Assembly (NCBI GenBank): GCA_902168205.1
Contig: CABHOK010000003.1
Coordinates: forward strand, 1,488,001-1,552,000
Source of the DNA: an uncultured Chitinophaga sp.
Lineage (GTDB): Bacteria; Bacteroidota; Bacteroidia; Cytophagales; Cyclobacteriaceae
Length of the DNA stretch: 64,000 bases
Direction: 5' to 3'
Shown piece after piece: positions 35,023 to 43,144 of the stretch. The notes beneath the pieces were generated by a model. It did no database searches, had not been told where the DNA came from, and saw nothing but the letters and a program-made list of their open reading frames with translations. A program made the position numbers and the translations under genes. How positions within the stretch are numbered: position 1 is the stretch's first letter; each line of letters opens with the position of its first letter.

Positions 35023-36243
35023 ATGAAATTTTTTAAGTCCGTACTACTCATGGCAATGAGTGTGATGATACACTTCAGTGTACAATCGCAGAATAATACA
35101 GAGCCTGATGTTATTGCCAGTAATCAATACTATGTTGTTATAGGTGCTTTTGCCGTTCATGATAACGCGACCAATTTTGTTAAGCATGCTTCTTCCCTGC
35201 AGTTACCTGCATCCTATGCCTTGAATACCGATAAAAATTTATACTACGTTTATGTACTTCGCACCGATGATCGCGAGAAGGCTGTTGAACAGGCGCAGCA
35301 AGTACGCCTGGAAGCTAACCTGACCGATACATGGGTTTATCATGGAGAGATATTGGATGCTCATGTTCTCACCGATGATAACGAAGATAAAATAACCATG
35401 ACCTCCGGTCCCTTAACAAATACAGCAACAGAAAAGAAACTGGAATCCTCAATTGTGAGTGTCGTTGCTACACCTGAACGCAAACCGGAAGCTGTTGTTG
35501 ATCGCGAGCCTGTTCGCGAATCTGCCAGTATTGATGAAGGTGAAGGAAAGCGTTTCTTGTTTCATGTATTCCGGGCGAATGATGGTGAAGCTGTCGAAGG
35601 AGATGTTGATGCGATTGATGTAGTTCGTTCGAGAAAGATCGGCAGCTATAAATCAAATATGCCGGTGCGCGTTGCTGAGCGCAGTGATCTCACCGATGTA
35701 TCGTTTATATGCGAAGTGTTTGGATACAGACGCGCACAGAATACCATTAACTTTCAGGATCCCCTGGCGATGGATGGTGTCTCACAAGATTCCAGTCAGA
35801 ATATAGTTGTTCCATTTGAATTGGTACGATTGAAGAAAGGTGATATCGCGGTGATGTACCACGTTTACTTTTTTAAAGATGCCGCGATCATGCGACCAGA
35901 GTCTAACTACGAAGTAAACAGCCTTGTGGAAATGCTGAAGGAAAATCCGAAGTATAAAATAAAAATTCACGGCCATACCAATGGAAGTGCTTACGGCAAG
36001 ATCGTCTACATGGGTAAATCTGATAATTTCTTTTCATTGTCCAATACACGCGAAGGCTTCGGTTCCGCCAAAGAACTTTCCGAAGAGAGAGCTCGTGTTA
36101 TCCGTAATTTCCTCATCAGTACCGGTATCGAAAAAGAACGAATGGCAATCAAGGCGTGGGGCGGTAAAAGACCTGTTCATAATAAGAACAGTGCCAAAGC
36201 GCAGGAAAACGTTCGCGTGGAAATTGAAATACTGGAGGACTAG
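35023..36243 (+). CDS. SPOR and OmpA-domain envelope protein
   Basis: The ATG at 35023 begins a signal peptide (MKFFKSVLLMAMSVMIHFS to VQSQ). A SPOR-like domain follows (about residues 35-110; QYYVVIGAFAVHDNATNF, YYVYVLRTDDREKAVEQA), then a variable middle and a C-terminal OmpA domain (about 280-405; HVYFFKDAAIMRPESNYEVN, IKIHGHTNGS, LSEERARVIRNFLISTGI). Both SPOR and OmpA domains bind peptidoglycan, so the protein should anchor envelope machinery to the wall. Within the OmpA domain an insertion of about 18 residues (around YGKIVYMGKSDNFFSLSNT) separates the usual motifs. Proximity to the adhesin operon suggests a link to type IX or gliding functions. Confidence 0.85.
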   Translation: MKFFKSVLLMAMSVMIHFSVQSQNNTEPDVIASNQYYVVIGAFAVHDNATNFVKHASSLQLPASYALNTDKNLYYVYVLRTDDREKAVEQAQQVRLEANLTDTWVYHGEILDAHVLTDDNEDKITMTSGPLTNTATEKKLESSIVSVVATPERKPEAVVDREPVRESASIDEGEGKRFLFHVFRANDGEAVEGDVDAIDVVRSRKIGSYKSNMPVRVAERSDLTDVSFICEVFGYRRAQNTINFQDPLAMDGVSQDSSQNIVVPFELVRLKKGDIAVMYHVYFFKDAAIMRPESNYEVNSLVEMLKENPKYKIKIHGHTNGSAYGKIVYMGKSDNFFSLSNTREGFGSAKELSEERARVIRNFLISTGIEKERMAIKAWGGKRPVHNKNSAKAQENVRVEIEILED

Positions 36244-36277
36244 TCTTCTTTTATTCTTCTCATCTTTTTACTATACT

Positions 36278-36372
36278 ATACGTGTTTTTACGGAGTGGTA
36301 TCTAGGTGTACATAGTACACAACTCTGTTTATAAATACCGTGAGAGAAGCGTCTGGCTTTTAACGTTTTTTG
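36278..36372 (+). promoter_or_regulatory. Regulon site 4: degenerate inverted repeat with TTTG at 74 bases
   Basis: The arms are ATACGTG (36278-36284) and TACGGAG (36289-36295) around TTTT. TTTG at 36369-36372 begins 74 bases after the repeat; the full box (GTTTTTTG) lacks the TA. The thioredoxin-like gene starts at 36399, 26 bases later, consistent with a short leader. Confidence 0.5.
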
Positions 36373-36398
36373 TGGCGTCTATTTTTTACTAAATCACC

Positions 36399-37652
36399 AT
36401 GAAACAAAAAATTGTAACAGTCATTGCTTTAATCACTTGTCTGTTCGTTGCTGGTGCAGCAACAGCAGGCTCAACTAAATCTACCATCAAATCCGGGGTA
36501 TGGAGAGGCGTATTGGAAATGCAGGGTCTGGAGTTACCCTTCAACTTTAAAGTAACAACCGATGCAGCCGGTGGATACGATATCCAGATCATGAACGGAG
36601 AAGAGCGTTTACGTCTCGATGAAGTACGTATCACAGGCGATTCTATCAATATAGCGCTTCATATTTTTGATGCTAACATCAAAGCCAAAATATTCGGACA
36701 AGGCGATTCGCTTAGCGGAGTATTCATTAAGAATTATGAACAACATTATCAAGTTCCTTTTCATGCAGCTCACGGAAAAGGTTATCGCTTTGCAAAAGTT
36801 AATTTCAATGCGAACGAACCTGACTATAGCGGTAAATATGCTGTGAAGTTTATTCACGAAACCGATACATCCGATGCTATTGGTATTTTCAAACAACAGG
36901 GTAACCACATAACCGGTACATTTCTGACTACAACAGGTGACTATCGTTACCTGGAGGGAAGTGTAGTCAATGGTATGATGAGTCTCAGTGCATTTGATGG
37001 CAACCACGCGTATCTGTTTACTGCCAACAAAGATGGAGAAGGAAAATTACTTGGTGAGTTTTTCTCGGGCCTTACCTGGACAGAATTCTGGACAGCGGAG
37101 AAAGATGAAAACGCGAGTCTGCCAGATCCGGAGTCACTTACGTACCTGAAACCTGGCTATGAAAAAATTGAATTCTCTTTTCCTGACATCGCTGGGAAGA
37201 AAGTAACATTTCCGGATGTTAAATATACCGGTAAAGTTGTCGTGCTGCAGATCTTTGGTACCTGGTGCCCAAACTGTATGGACGAAACAGTTTTCTTAAG
37301 CCATTGGTATAATGTAAATAAAGGCAGAGGTGTTGAAATTATAGGTCTTGCTTACGAACGTAAAAGTGATTTCTCGTATGCCAGCGGTCGTGTTCGCAAG
37401 ATGATTGACGTGTTGAAAGTGCCGTATGCATTTGTAATAGCAGGAACCAACGATAAAGAGAAAGCATCGCAGACATTACCCATGCTGAACAAGGTAATGG
37501 CATTTCCGACAACGATCATCATCGGTAAAGATGGTAAAGTAAGAAAGATACACACTGGTTTCTCCGGACCTGGTACTGGTCTTTATTACGATCAATATAT
37601 CGAGCGATTCAACGAGACTGTTAATGCCTTGCTGAAAGAAAGTGTAAATTAG
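36399..37652 (+). CDS. TlpA-like periplasmic thiol-disulfide oxidoreductase
   Basis: The 417-residue protein has a signal peptide (to about residue 23), an N-terminal beta-rich domain (about 28-240) common in Bacteroidota TlpA proteins, and a C-terminal thioredoxin fold (about 265-415). The active site is CPNC in QIFGTWCPNCMDET, followed by AFPTTIIIGKDGKV with the cis-Pro. It should reduce or isomerise disulfides, or deliver reductant to cytochrome maturation, in the periplasm. It is preceded by site 4 of the proposed regulon and followed by a bidirectional terminator. Confidence 0.88.
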   Translation: MKQKIVTVIALITCLFVAGAATAGSTKSTIKSGVWRGVLEMQGLELPFNFKVTTDAAGGYDIQIMNGEERLRLDEVRITGDSINIALHIFDANIKAKIFGQGDSLSGVFIKNYEQHYQVPFHAAHGKGYRFAKVNFNANEPDYSGKYAVKFIHETDTSDAIGIFKQQGNHITGTFLTTTGDYRYLEGSVVNGMMSLSAFDGNHAYLFTANKDGEGKLLGEFFSGLTWTEFWTAEKDENASLPDPESLTYLKPGYEKIEFSFPDIAGKKVTFPDVKYTGKVVVLQIFGTWCPNCMDETVFLSHWYNVNKGRGVEIIGLAYERKSDFSYASGRVRKMIDVLKVPYAFVIAGTNDKEKASQTLPMLNKVMAFPTTIIIGKDGKVRKIHTGFSGPGTGLYYDQYIERFNETVNALLKESVN

Positions 37653-37682
37653 GATAGCAGAATACTGTATAACTCATTAACT

Positions 37683-37723
37683 AAAAAGCCTCGTTCCGGG
37701 TATATTTCGGAACGAGGCTTTTT
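37683..37723. terminator. Bidirectional intrinsic terminator
   Basis: Sixteen-base perfect arms (37683-37698 and 37708-37723, core GCCTCGTTCCG) with a 9-base loop are flanked by A5 and T runs, so both the TlpA-like gene on the plus strand and the Gly-rich gene on the minus strand can end here. Confidence 0.93.
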
Positions 37724-37755
37724 TTAGTTTAGGTATATAGCAATATATAAATTGA

Positions 37756-38559
37756 TCAGGAGCCAGTCTTGTTGTATATAAAATTACCTTCCTGTCCGTT
37801 CTTGCCTCGCTCACCATGCTTGCCATTGGTGCCGCGCTTTGAAGTTTGCATAGCTCCAGTTCCGATAGCGCCTCCGCGCCCCCCTTCACCACCATAGCCA
37901 GAGTATCCACCGTGCAGGTTAAATTTGATTACTTCGCTGGAGAGCAAATTAGCAGGGCATTGTGCGCATCGAAATGTAAATGTACCACCGGCACCACCAT
38001 CGCCACCATTTCCGCCATTGCCACCATTTCCTCCGTTGCAATCGCAGTGGATCGTGCTCTTGCTTCCATTGCCGCCACTCCCACCGCTTCCGCCATCACC
38101 ACCGTTTCCTCCATTCAGTCGTAACAGTAAAGGATACATGTTCGATTCAAGCTGTGTTACTTCAAGTGTAAGATTCTTTCCTCGTTCACCATTCGCACCA
38201 TTTTTTCCATCAGCACCGGGTTTACCATGGTTACACGGACCTTCTGATATATCTGCATCTTTAGAAGGCCTTGAGCTTGTGCCGTGCGTGCCACTGCCAA
38301 TAATCCAGCATTGCTTACCGATCTTTAGCTTGTTTATTTTGATATAGGATGCCGAAGTACCGTGTTTCAGAACCAGGTAGGAGGAATCATGCATGATAAG
38401 CTCATCGAGAATCAGCGTGTCTCCCTTTAATTCGTACGAACTCTTTTTCTGAATTTCAAGATGCCGGTTTTGCGCCATCAGATCTTGGCAGACCGTAACG
38501 ATCATGAACAACAGGATATAGCGCAGCAATCCTGATCGCTTTAGGTAATTGAATCGCAT
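37756..38559 (-). CDS. Secreted glycine-rich, collagen-like protein
   Basis: The 267-residue product has a signal peptide (to about residue 30, DLMAQ), a short beta-rich part resembling the start of secreted plug or pectin-lyase-like domains, and two Gly-rich regions. One has collagen-type G-X-Y triplets (about 110-125, GKPGADGKNGANGERGKN); the other is a tandem GGNGGDGGSGG-type block (about 145-185), interrupted by a CDC motif, with another Gly stretch near the C-terminus. Two CxxC-like pairs (HCDC, CAQC) may form disulfides or bind metal. The function is unknown; a surface or matrix role is plausible. Site 5 lies about 140 bases upstream but its best promoter faces away. Confidence 0.65.
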   Translation of the reverse strand: MRFNYLKRSGLLRYILLFMIVTVCQDLMAQNRHLEIQKKSSYELKGDTLILDELIMHDSSYLVLKHGTSASYIKINKLKIGKQCWIIGSGTHGTSSRPSKDADISEGPCNHGKPGADGKNGANGERGKNLTLEVTQLESNMYPLLLRLNGGNGGDGGSGGSGGNGSKSTIHCDCNGGNGGNGGNGGDGGAGGTFTFRCAQCPANLLSSEVIKFNLHGGYSGYGGEGGRGGAIGTGAMQTSKRGTNGKHGERGKNGQEGNFIYNKTGS

Positions 38560-38695
38560 AAGTAAATTTTGTTAGGATTTAGTAAAGGTAGCCAGCGATT
38601 GTTGTTCCGCTTGTAGGGGAATATACCTACGTGGTTGTATGATAAATACAGATGTAGATAGGTTCTTAGATATAACTATTCCCAATCATTTTTAT

Positions 38696-38790
38696 ATCCG
38701 TATAAATACGGACATGTATTTAGTAATAAAATCGGTGGCCCTACCATTATTAATACAGAGAACAGATGATTTAGAAGATGCTTTACTTTG
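38696..38790 (+). promoter_or_regulatory. Regulon site 5: inverted repeat with TTTG at 74 bases
   Basis: The arms are ATCCGTA (38696-38702) and TACGGAC (38707-38713) around TAAA, with one arm mismatch. TTTG at 38787-38790 begins 74 bases after the repeat; the box reads TTACTTTG, with TA one base closer than usual. Transcription would start near 38797 and run to the hairpin at 38884, with no protein gene between. Confidence 0.55.
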
Positions 38791-38796
38791 TGCTAT

Positions 38797-38916
38797 AGAA
38801 TAATAGATAGTGTGATAGTAAATGTTGTTGTGTTACAATGATTGAAGATTTCTCCGCTTATTTCGATAGTGGGGTTTGGGTCGGGGGCGCACAGATATGT
38901 GTGCCCCTTTTTTTTG
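38797..38916 (+). ncRNA. Candidate small RNA (about 120 nt)
   Basis: The region 38560-39002 lies between two minus-strand genes, yet holds a plus-strand intrinsic terminator and, 100 bases before it, a promoter-like box at the fixed distance from site 5. The implied transcript is about 120 nt. A 38-codon frame at 38838-38954 runs through the terminator, so it is unlikely to be the product. The 5' end is inferred from the box position. Confidence 0.4.
38884..38916 (+). terminator. Plus-strand intrinsic terminator without a known gene
   Basis: Arms GGGGCGCACA (38884-38893) and TGTGTGCCCC (38898-38907), one G-T wobble, enclose GATA and are followed by nine T residues (38908-38916). The T tract fixes the direction as plus, opposite to both flanking genes. 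Confidence 0.85.
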
Positions 38917-39002
38917 ACCAAAAAAATGATCGCCTGGATAACAATAGGCGTTAATTGATCATATACTACTGGGCTAAATGCGCTGATCGACTGCCGAGAA
39001 GC

Positions 39003-42000
39003 TTATGCCGATATAGGAATGGTGAAAGAGAATTTGCTTCCCTTGGTAAGTTCGCTCTCGATGTATAACTGACCGGAGTTCTTTTCAATAAACTCCTGGC
39101 AAAGACTTAATCCTAGACCAACACCGCGTTCACCTTGCGTTCCTGTGGTGGAGAACGTTTCTTTCTGCAGAATTTTTGAAACGTCTTCTTTTCGGATTCC
39201 TTTGCCTGTATCGGTGATGTATACCATAATATATTTCTCTTTTATATGCGCACCCATCTCCACGCGGCCCGTGGTGTCGGTAAATTTTATGGCATTGTTC
39301 ACCAGGTTACGGATTACCAGTTTGATCATGTCTTTGTCAGCGTAAACATCGGCATGATTTTCAAATGTATTGGTGAGTACTATATTTTTACGGGTTGCCA
39401 GCGGTCTGAACAGGCGGAAGTTTTCCTCAATGATTTCATGAATATCAAATGCTGAAGGTTTAACTTTCACACCTTCCATCTGGTTGCGGGCCCAATGTAG
39501 CAGGTTGTCAGTAAGGCTTACGGTATAGCGTACGCTTTCCTTGAGGTCAGGCAAAACACTTTTGAAATCACCTTCCGTTATAAAGGTATATTCCAGCAGG
39601 TTGAGCATTTGTTGTACCTGGTGAATGGGACCGCGCAGGTCGTGCGATATTATGGAGAATATTTTGTCCTTGGTAAGATTCAGGTTTTCGAGCGATTCAG
39701 CCTGCATTGAAATCTCTTCGTTTTTATTCAGAATTTCCTGGTTTTTGGCGATAAGATCTTTTGTCTTTTCATTAACCAAGCGTTGAAGTAATTTCTTCTG
39801 TAAACGTATCTGTTGCGTATAGTAATATATAATTGTCCAGATGATAACCGTTAATAAAATAAAGTATAGTACGTAGGCCCACCATTTCTGGTACCACGGA
39901 AATTGAATCGTAAACGTGAACACCGCGGGTGCGCTGATAACGTCATATATATTTTTAGAACGGACTAAAAACGTATAGGTACCTCCAGGTATATTTGTAT
40001 ATGCAGCCTCACGACTGCTCGACCAGTCAGACCATTCATTTTCAAAACCTTCAAGTTTATGCTGGTATACTGTCTTTTCAGCATCTTCATAGAATGAACT
40101 TGAAAAGTCGAACTTCAGGCTATTGTTTCTATAAGCAATTGCCGGCTGATGTGAATTCTGGTTACCCGTATAGATCAGCGAATCTTTTGCCCAAACGTTA
40201 TGGATCGAAGTATAAACAGGATCGTCATAAAATGTTTTTTGACTTGGATTATAGTGAAGCAACCTCAGTTCGTTACCGATAAAAACATCTTCCGGGCCGG
40301 TTATTAAAATGGGGGCGCGTACACCAATGCGCAAGTCGCGAATAGGGATAGCAACTTTGTTGAATGGAGTGAAGTATACCTTATAGGTTCCATCGTGTTG
40401 ACTTTTAAATACTCCTGCTGTTTCTTGCTGGCCGGGCTTTGCTCCCCAGAAATAAATATCTCCTTCTGCACTTTCGGCCACACTATATATACAGAAATTG
40501 TCAAGTAACGTATGTGTTTTGGAGTCTGGTTCGAACCGGTCTTTAGCCTTGTTATACCTGTATAGCCCATCGGTTGTGGTTACTACAACGCTGCTGTTTA
40601 ACTGATAAATGCGATTGTTCAGATTTGATGGAAGACCATGACGCTTGTCATAAAATGATACCGATATGACTTCATCCATCTCTTCGTTTAACAGAATCTT
40701 GTAAATTCCTTTTTGTCGATGACTGCTCCACAGGTATCCGTCCTCATCTTCCGCCAGAAAAAATCCTATGTCGTCAAAACCTTTAATCTGATTTTTTTTC
40801 CATACTTCCTTTTCTTTCCTTAGAAGAAAGAGCCCGTCTACTGCCCCCATGATCATCCGGTCGGTATGATTTCGAATCTTAGACAGAACGTATGCTTCTG
40901 TATGGCTAACGATCTGTATAGCCTTTGAGCCCTTCAGTTCGTAAACACCGGTATTGTGCGCAGCATACAGATGCTCACCGATGTTTAGAAAATTTGAGCA
41001 GCCTCCTTTCTGAATAGGTATAAATGTGTCGGGAGTATTTTTATAATAAAGATCGCTGGCGGTACCAACATATAGATCCGAACCAGATTTTCCCAATGAT
41101 ACAATTTGGTTTTGTAAACCGTTTCGCTTGTCGTAAAAGGTGAGTGGCGAACTGGCAATAATCTGGATAAGAGCATTATTGGAAGAGATCCATAAATTGC
41201 GTTGCATGTCCTTAAACAAAATGCCGGGCGTTACAAAATCGCCCAACGCAGTAACATCCAGTGTAGATGTTATATTGCCGTCTCCGTTCATGAAGACAAT
41301 CTCCTCGTCAGATGAGATTGCGATCATACCGTTATCAAGAGCCCTGAGTACCGTAAAATCCTGTCCCCGTGCATGAGACTTTAATTCATTTGGGAATAAT
41401 TTTAGTTTGCCATTTGCACCCGGTGTGATGTCAAGGGTCCATAGCTGCTGCTGTTGATCAAGGATAATAAGTGAGCTTATACCATAGGCATCAATCCAGC
41501 GTATTGATATTTTATTGAGCTCATCACTAAAATCTTCGTGTTCAAATTTTCCTTCTTTGTAAAGCAACATTTCATTATGCCTTACCAGGTAAAGCCGGCT
41601 TTGAACTTTCACGAGCCCCTGGTTAGAAATATCTATAGGATAGAATTTTTTATCCTCATAGCGGAGTATAAAATCATCGGTTTGGAAAAAAATGGCATTT
41701 TTGTAAACTGCAATAAGATATATACTTGAATTATTGTAGGGGGCAGGAACCTGATCCAGAAGCGAGTGGTATTTATATTGTCCCGTTGAATCTTTGCGGA
41801 AATATCCCAGATCCGAATTGGTTCCTACATATATATTACCGAGTGTATCCGGAGCCATAGACATGATAATATCTTTGTTGGGAAGTGCGAACATATCCCA
41901 TTTGGTACCGTCATATTTTAATACGCCTTCGTTGTTGGCAATGAAAATATTGTCCTGAAAGTCGGGTTTGATATACCAGTTTTGAAGTGAAGCTGCTTTA

Positions 42001-42098
42001 TATACATCGGATGTATGATACTGCACAAAGGGCTGTTGTGCATGAGCAGTTATGCCCATGAAAAGAGACAGGTATAGGATTAAAAAAATACGCTTCAT
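39003..42098 (-). CDS. Two-component propeller sensor histidine kinase
   Basis: The 1031-residue protein has a signal peptide (to about residue 20, AHAQ), an extracytoplasmic double beta-propeller of Reg_prop repeats (about 25-650), a Y_Y_Y domain (about 655-725; YQHKLEGFENEWSDWSSSRE, YTNIPGGTYTF), one membrane helix (about 735-757), a coiled coil, a HisKA domain (IFSIISHDLRGPIHQVQQML, His near 818) and an HATPase (RNLVNNAIKF, DTGKGI, GVGLGLSL). Unlike classical hybrid two-component systems it lacks the receiver and AraC output domain, so the signal must leave through another protein. The receiver gene 36 bases upstream is the obvious candidate. Confidence 0.92.
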   Translation of the reverse strand: MKRIFLILYLSLFMGITAHAQQPFVQYHTSDVYKAASLQNWYIKPDFQDNIFIANNEGVLKYDGTKWDMFALPNKDIIMSMAPDTLGNIYVGTNSDLGYFRKDSTGQYKYHSLLDQVPAPYNNSSIYLIAVYKNAIFFQTDDFILRYEDKKFYPIDISNQGLVKVQSRLYLVRHNEMLLYKEGKFEHEDFSDELNKISIRWIDAYGISSLIILDQQQQLWTLDITPGANGKLKLFPNELKSHARGQDFTVLRALDNGMIAISSDEEIVFMNGDGNITSTLDVTALGDFVTPGILFKDMQRNLWISSNNALIQIIASSPLTFYDKRNGLQNQIVSLGKSGSDLYVGTASDLYYKNTPDTFIPIQKGGCSNFLNIGEHLYAAHNTGVYELKGSKAIQIVSHTEAYVLSKIRNHTDRMIMGAVDGLFLLRKEKEVWKKNQIKGFDDIGFFLAEDEDGYLWSSHRQKGIYKILLNEEMDEVISVSFYDKRHGLPSNLNNRIYQLNSSVVVTTTDGLYRYNKAKDRFEPDSKTHTLLDNFCIYSVAESAEGDIYFWGAKPGQQETAGVFKSQHDGTYKVYFTPFNKVAIPIRDLRIGVRAPILITGPEDVFIGNELRLLHYNPSQKTFYDDPVYTSIHNVWAKDSLIYTGNQNSHQPAIAYRNNSLKFDFSSSFYEDAEKTVYQHKLEGFENEWSDWSSSREAAYTNIPGGTYTFLVRSKNIYDVISAPAVFTFTIQFPWYQKWWAYVLYFILLTVIIWTIIYYYTQQIRLQKKLLQRLVNEKTKDLIAKNQEILNKNEEISMQAESLENLNLTKDKIFSIISHDLRGPIHQVQQMLNLLEYTFITEGDFKSVLPDLKESVRYTVSLTDNLLHWARNQMEGVKVKPSAFDIHEIIEENFRLFRPLATRKNIVLTNTFENHADVYADKDMIKLVIRNLVNNAIKFTDTTGRVEMGAHIKEKYIMVYITDTGKGIRKEDVSKILQKETFSTTGTQGERGVGLGLSLCQEFIEKNSGQLYIESELTKGSKFSFTIPISA

Positions 42099-42134
42099 AG
42101 AGGCGTGTCTCTCTTGTTCAGGTTTGTAATGCTC

Positions 42135-42935
42135 TTACTGCAGGATGTTCGTAAGCTGCATACCTACCTGGGCGGTGTTAGCTTTGTATAGGTACTTGCA
42201 AAGAATCCTGAAGAGCTCAGCACTGTTAACAGGCTTCAGCAAACAACTGCTGGCACCTGCACTCAGGGCATCTGCTATATTTTCTTTCAGCACCGGGGCT
42301 GTAAGACAGCTGATAATTGGTATATATTTGTCGAACTCCCGGATTTTTGCTGTCGCTATATTTCCATCTTCGCCAAGAATCAGGTCATCCATCAACACTA
42401 GGTCAACGTGTTGCTCCGATACCAGGGCCACGGTGTCCTCTCCATTTTCTGCCAGCAGCGTTGTGCATCCCCAGCCTTCCAACATGGATTGAAATAGCAT
42501 CGCGTTGATTTTACTGTCTTCCACCACTAATACTTTTTTACCTTCAAACGGGCGCTTGGTATTTTCGGTAGGTGCATTGATGAGGCGGAACGGAAATGTA
42601 ATTTTCTTCTCGTTGCCTTTGCTGAGATCGATCTTCATATTCTCGCGGTCGTACCCGGTAATGTCGATAACGATCATCGTTACATTGTCGAATTGATCTT
42701 TTCGCGTGATCTCAATAAAGACTTCGTTGATGTCAAAGGATTTAGCTAAAAACAGGCAGCCATGCTTGATAGCGCCCACCAGGCGATCGTGGTTGCCCAA
42801 ATAGACATCGTCTAACTGAACGTCTATGTTCAGCTTCAGCAATACCGTACGATACCGGTTTAGTTTATTGGCCAGTTTATAGCAGGATTCACGTAGGCTA
42901 AATTCTTCCATAGGCAGATTGTGCTTTTGCTGCAT
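42135..42935 (-). CDS. Receiver protein with degenerate kinase ATPase domain
   Basis: The ATG at 42935 is preferred to a TTG at 42959. The first half (about residues 8-130) reads like the ATP-binding half of a histidine kinase (FSLRESCYKLANKL, NHDRLVGAIKHGCLFLA, TMIVIDITGYD) but lacks the Asn of the N box and the GXG motifs, so it should not bind ATP as a kinase. The second half is a receiver (KKVLVVEDSKINAMLF, phosphoacceptor in LVLMDD, SCLTAP, LLKPV); the loop after the Asp is altered (DDLILGEDGN in place of LQMP). There is no DNA-binding domain. It lies 36 bases before the propeller kinase and probably takes part in its signalling. Confidence 0.8.
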   Translation of the reverse strand: MQQKHNLPMEEFSLRESCYKLANKLNRYRTVLLKLNIDVQLDDVYLGNHDRLVGAIKHGCLFLAKSFDINEVFIEITRKDQFDNVTMIVIDITGYDRENMKIDLSKGNEKKITFPFRLINAPTENTKRPFEGKKVLVVEDSKINAMLFQSMLEGWGCTTLLAENGEDTVALVSEQHVDLVLMDDLILGEDGNIATAKIREFDKYIPIISCLTAPVLKENIADALSAGASSCLLKPVNSAELFRILCKYLYKANTAQVGMQLTNILQ

Positions 42936-43008
42936 TCTCCTTGAATCAAATCTCTGCAAGTATAGGGGCTTATTTCAAATGATACATCCGTGATGAATTG
43001 AGCGTTAT

Positions 43009-43026
43009 ATCAGTAAAAATACTGAT
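43009..43026 (-). promoter_or_regulatory. Regulon site 6: perfect inverted repeat ATCAGTA-AAAA-TACTGAT
   Basis: The arms at 43009-43015 and 43020-43026 are perfect, with the AAAA spacer of site 3 and one base changed in each arm. It stands about 75 bases upstream of the receiver gene. No TTTG occurs at 73-74 bases in either direction; the nearest minus-strand box is TATCATTTG at 42976-42984. It could regulate the receiver/kinase pair differently from the other sites. Confidence 0.5.
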
Positions 43027-43144
43027 TCCTCGTAAGGTTACTTTATTACTATATTCTTCAAGCCTCTTGCGAAAGATGTCTTTACAGCGTTTAAATGAAC
43101 TTTTTAGCAGTTGCGGTGTAACTTTTCCGGCATCGCAATAAAGT

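Noticed and set aside
37846-38347. Pro- and His-rich plus-strand frames opposite the Gly-rich gene
   Set aside because: They are the antisense of Gly codons (GGN to NCC); the minus-strand frame has the signal peptide and sensible ends.
38714-38803. 29-codon frame overlapping regulon site 5 and its TTTG box
   Set aside because: It lies upstream of and across the inferred transcription start, so it would not be translated from that promoter.
38838-38954. 38-codon frame within the candidate small RNA
   Set aside because: It runs through the hairpin and T tract of the terminator, so a complete mRNA for it is unlikely.
40530-40545. GGTTCGAACC word resembling a tRNA T-loop
   Set aside because: It lies inside the propeller kinase coding region, and no cloverleaf can be drawn around it.
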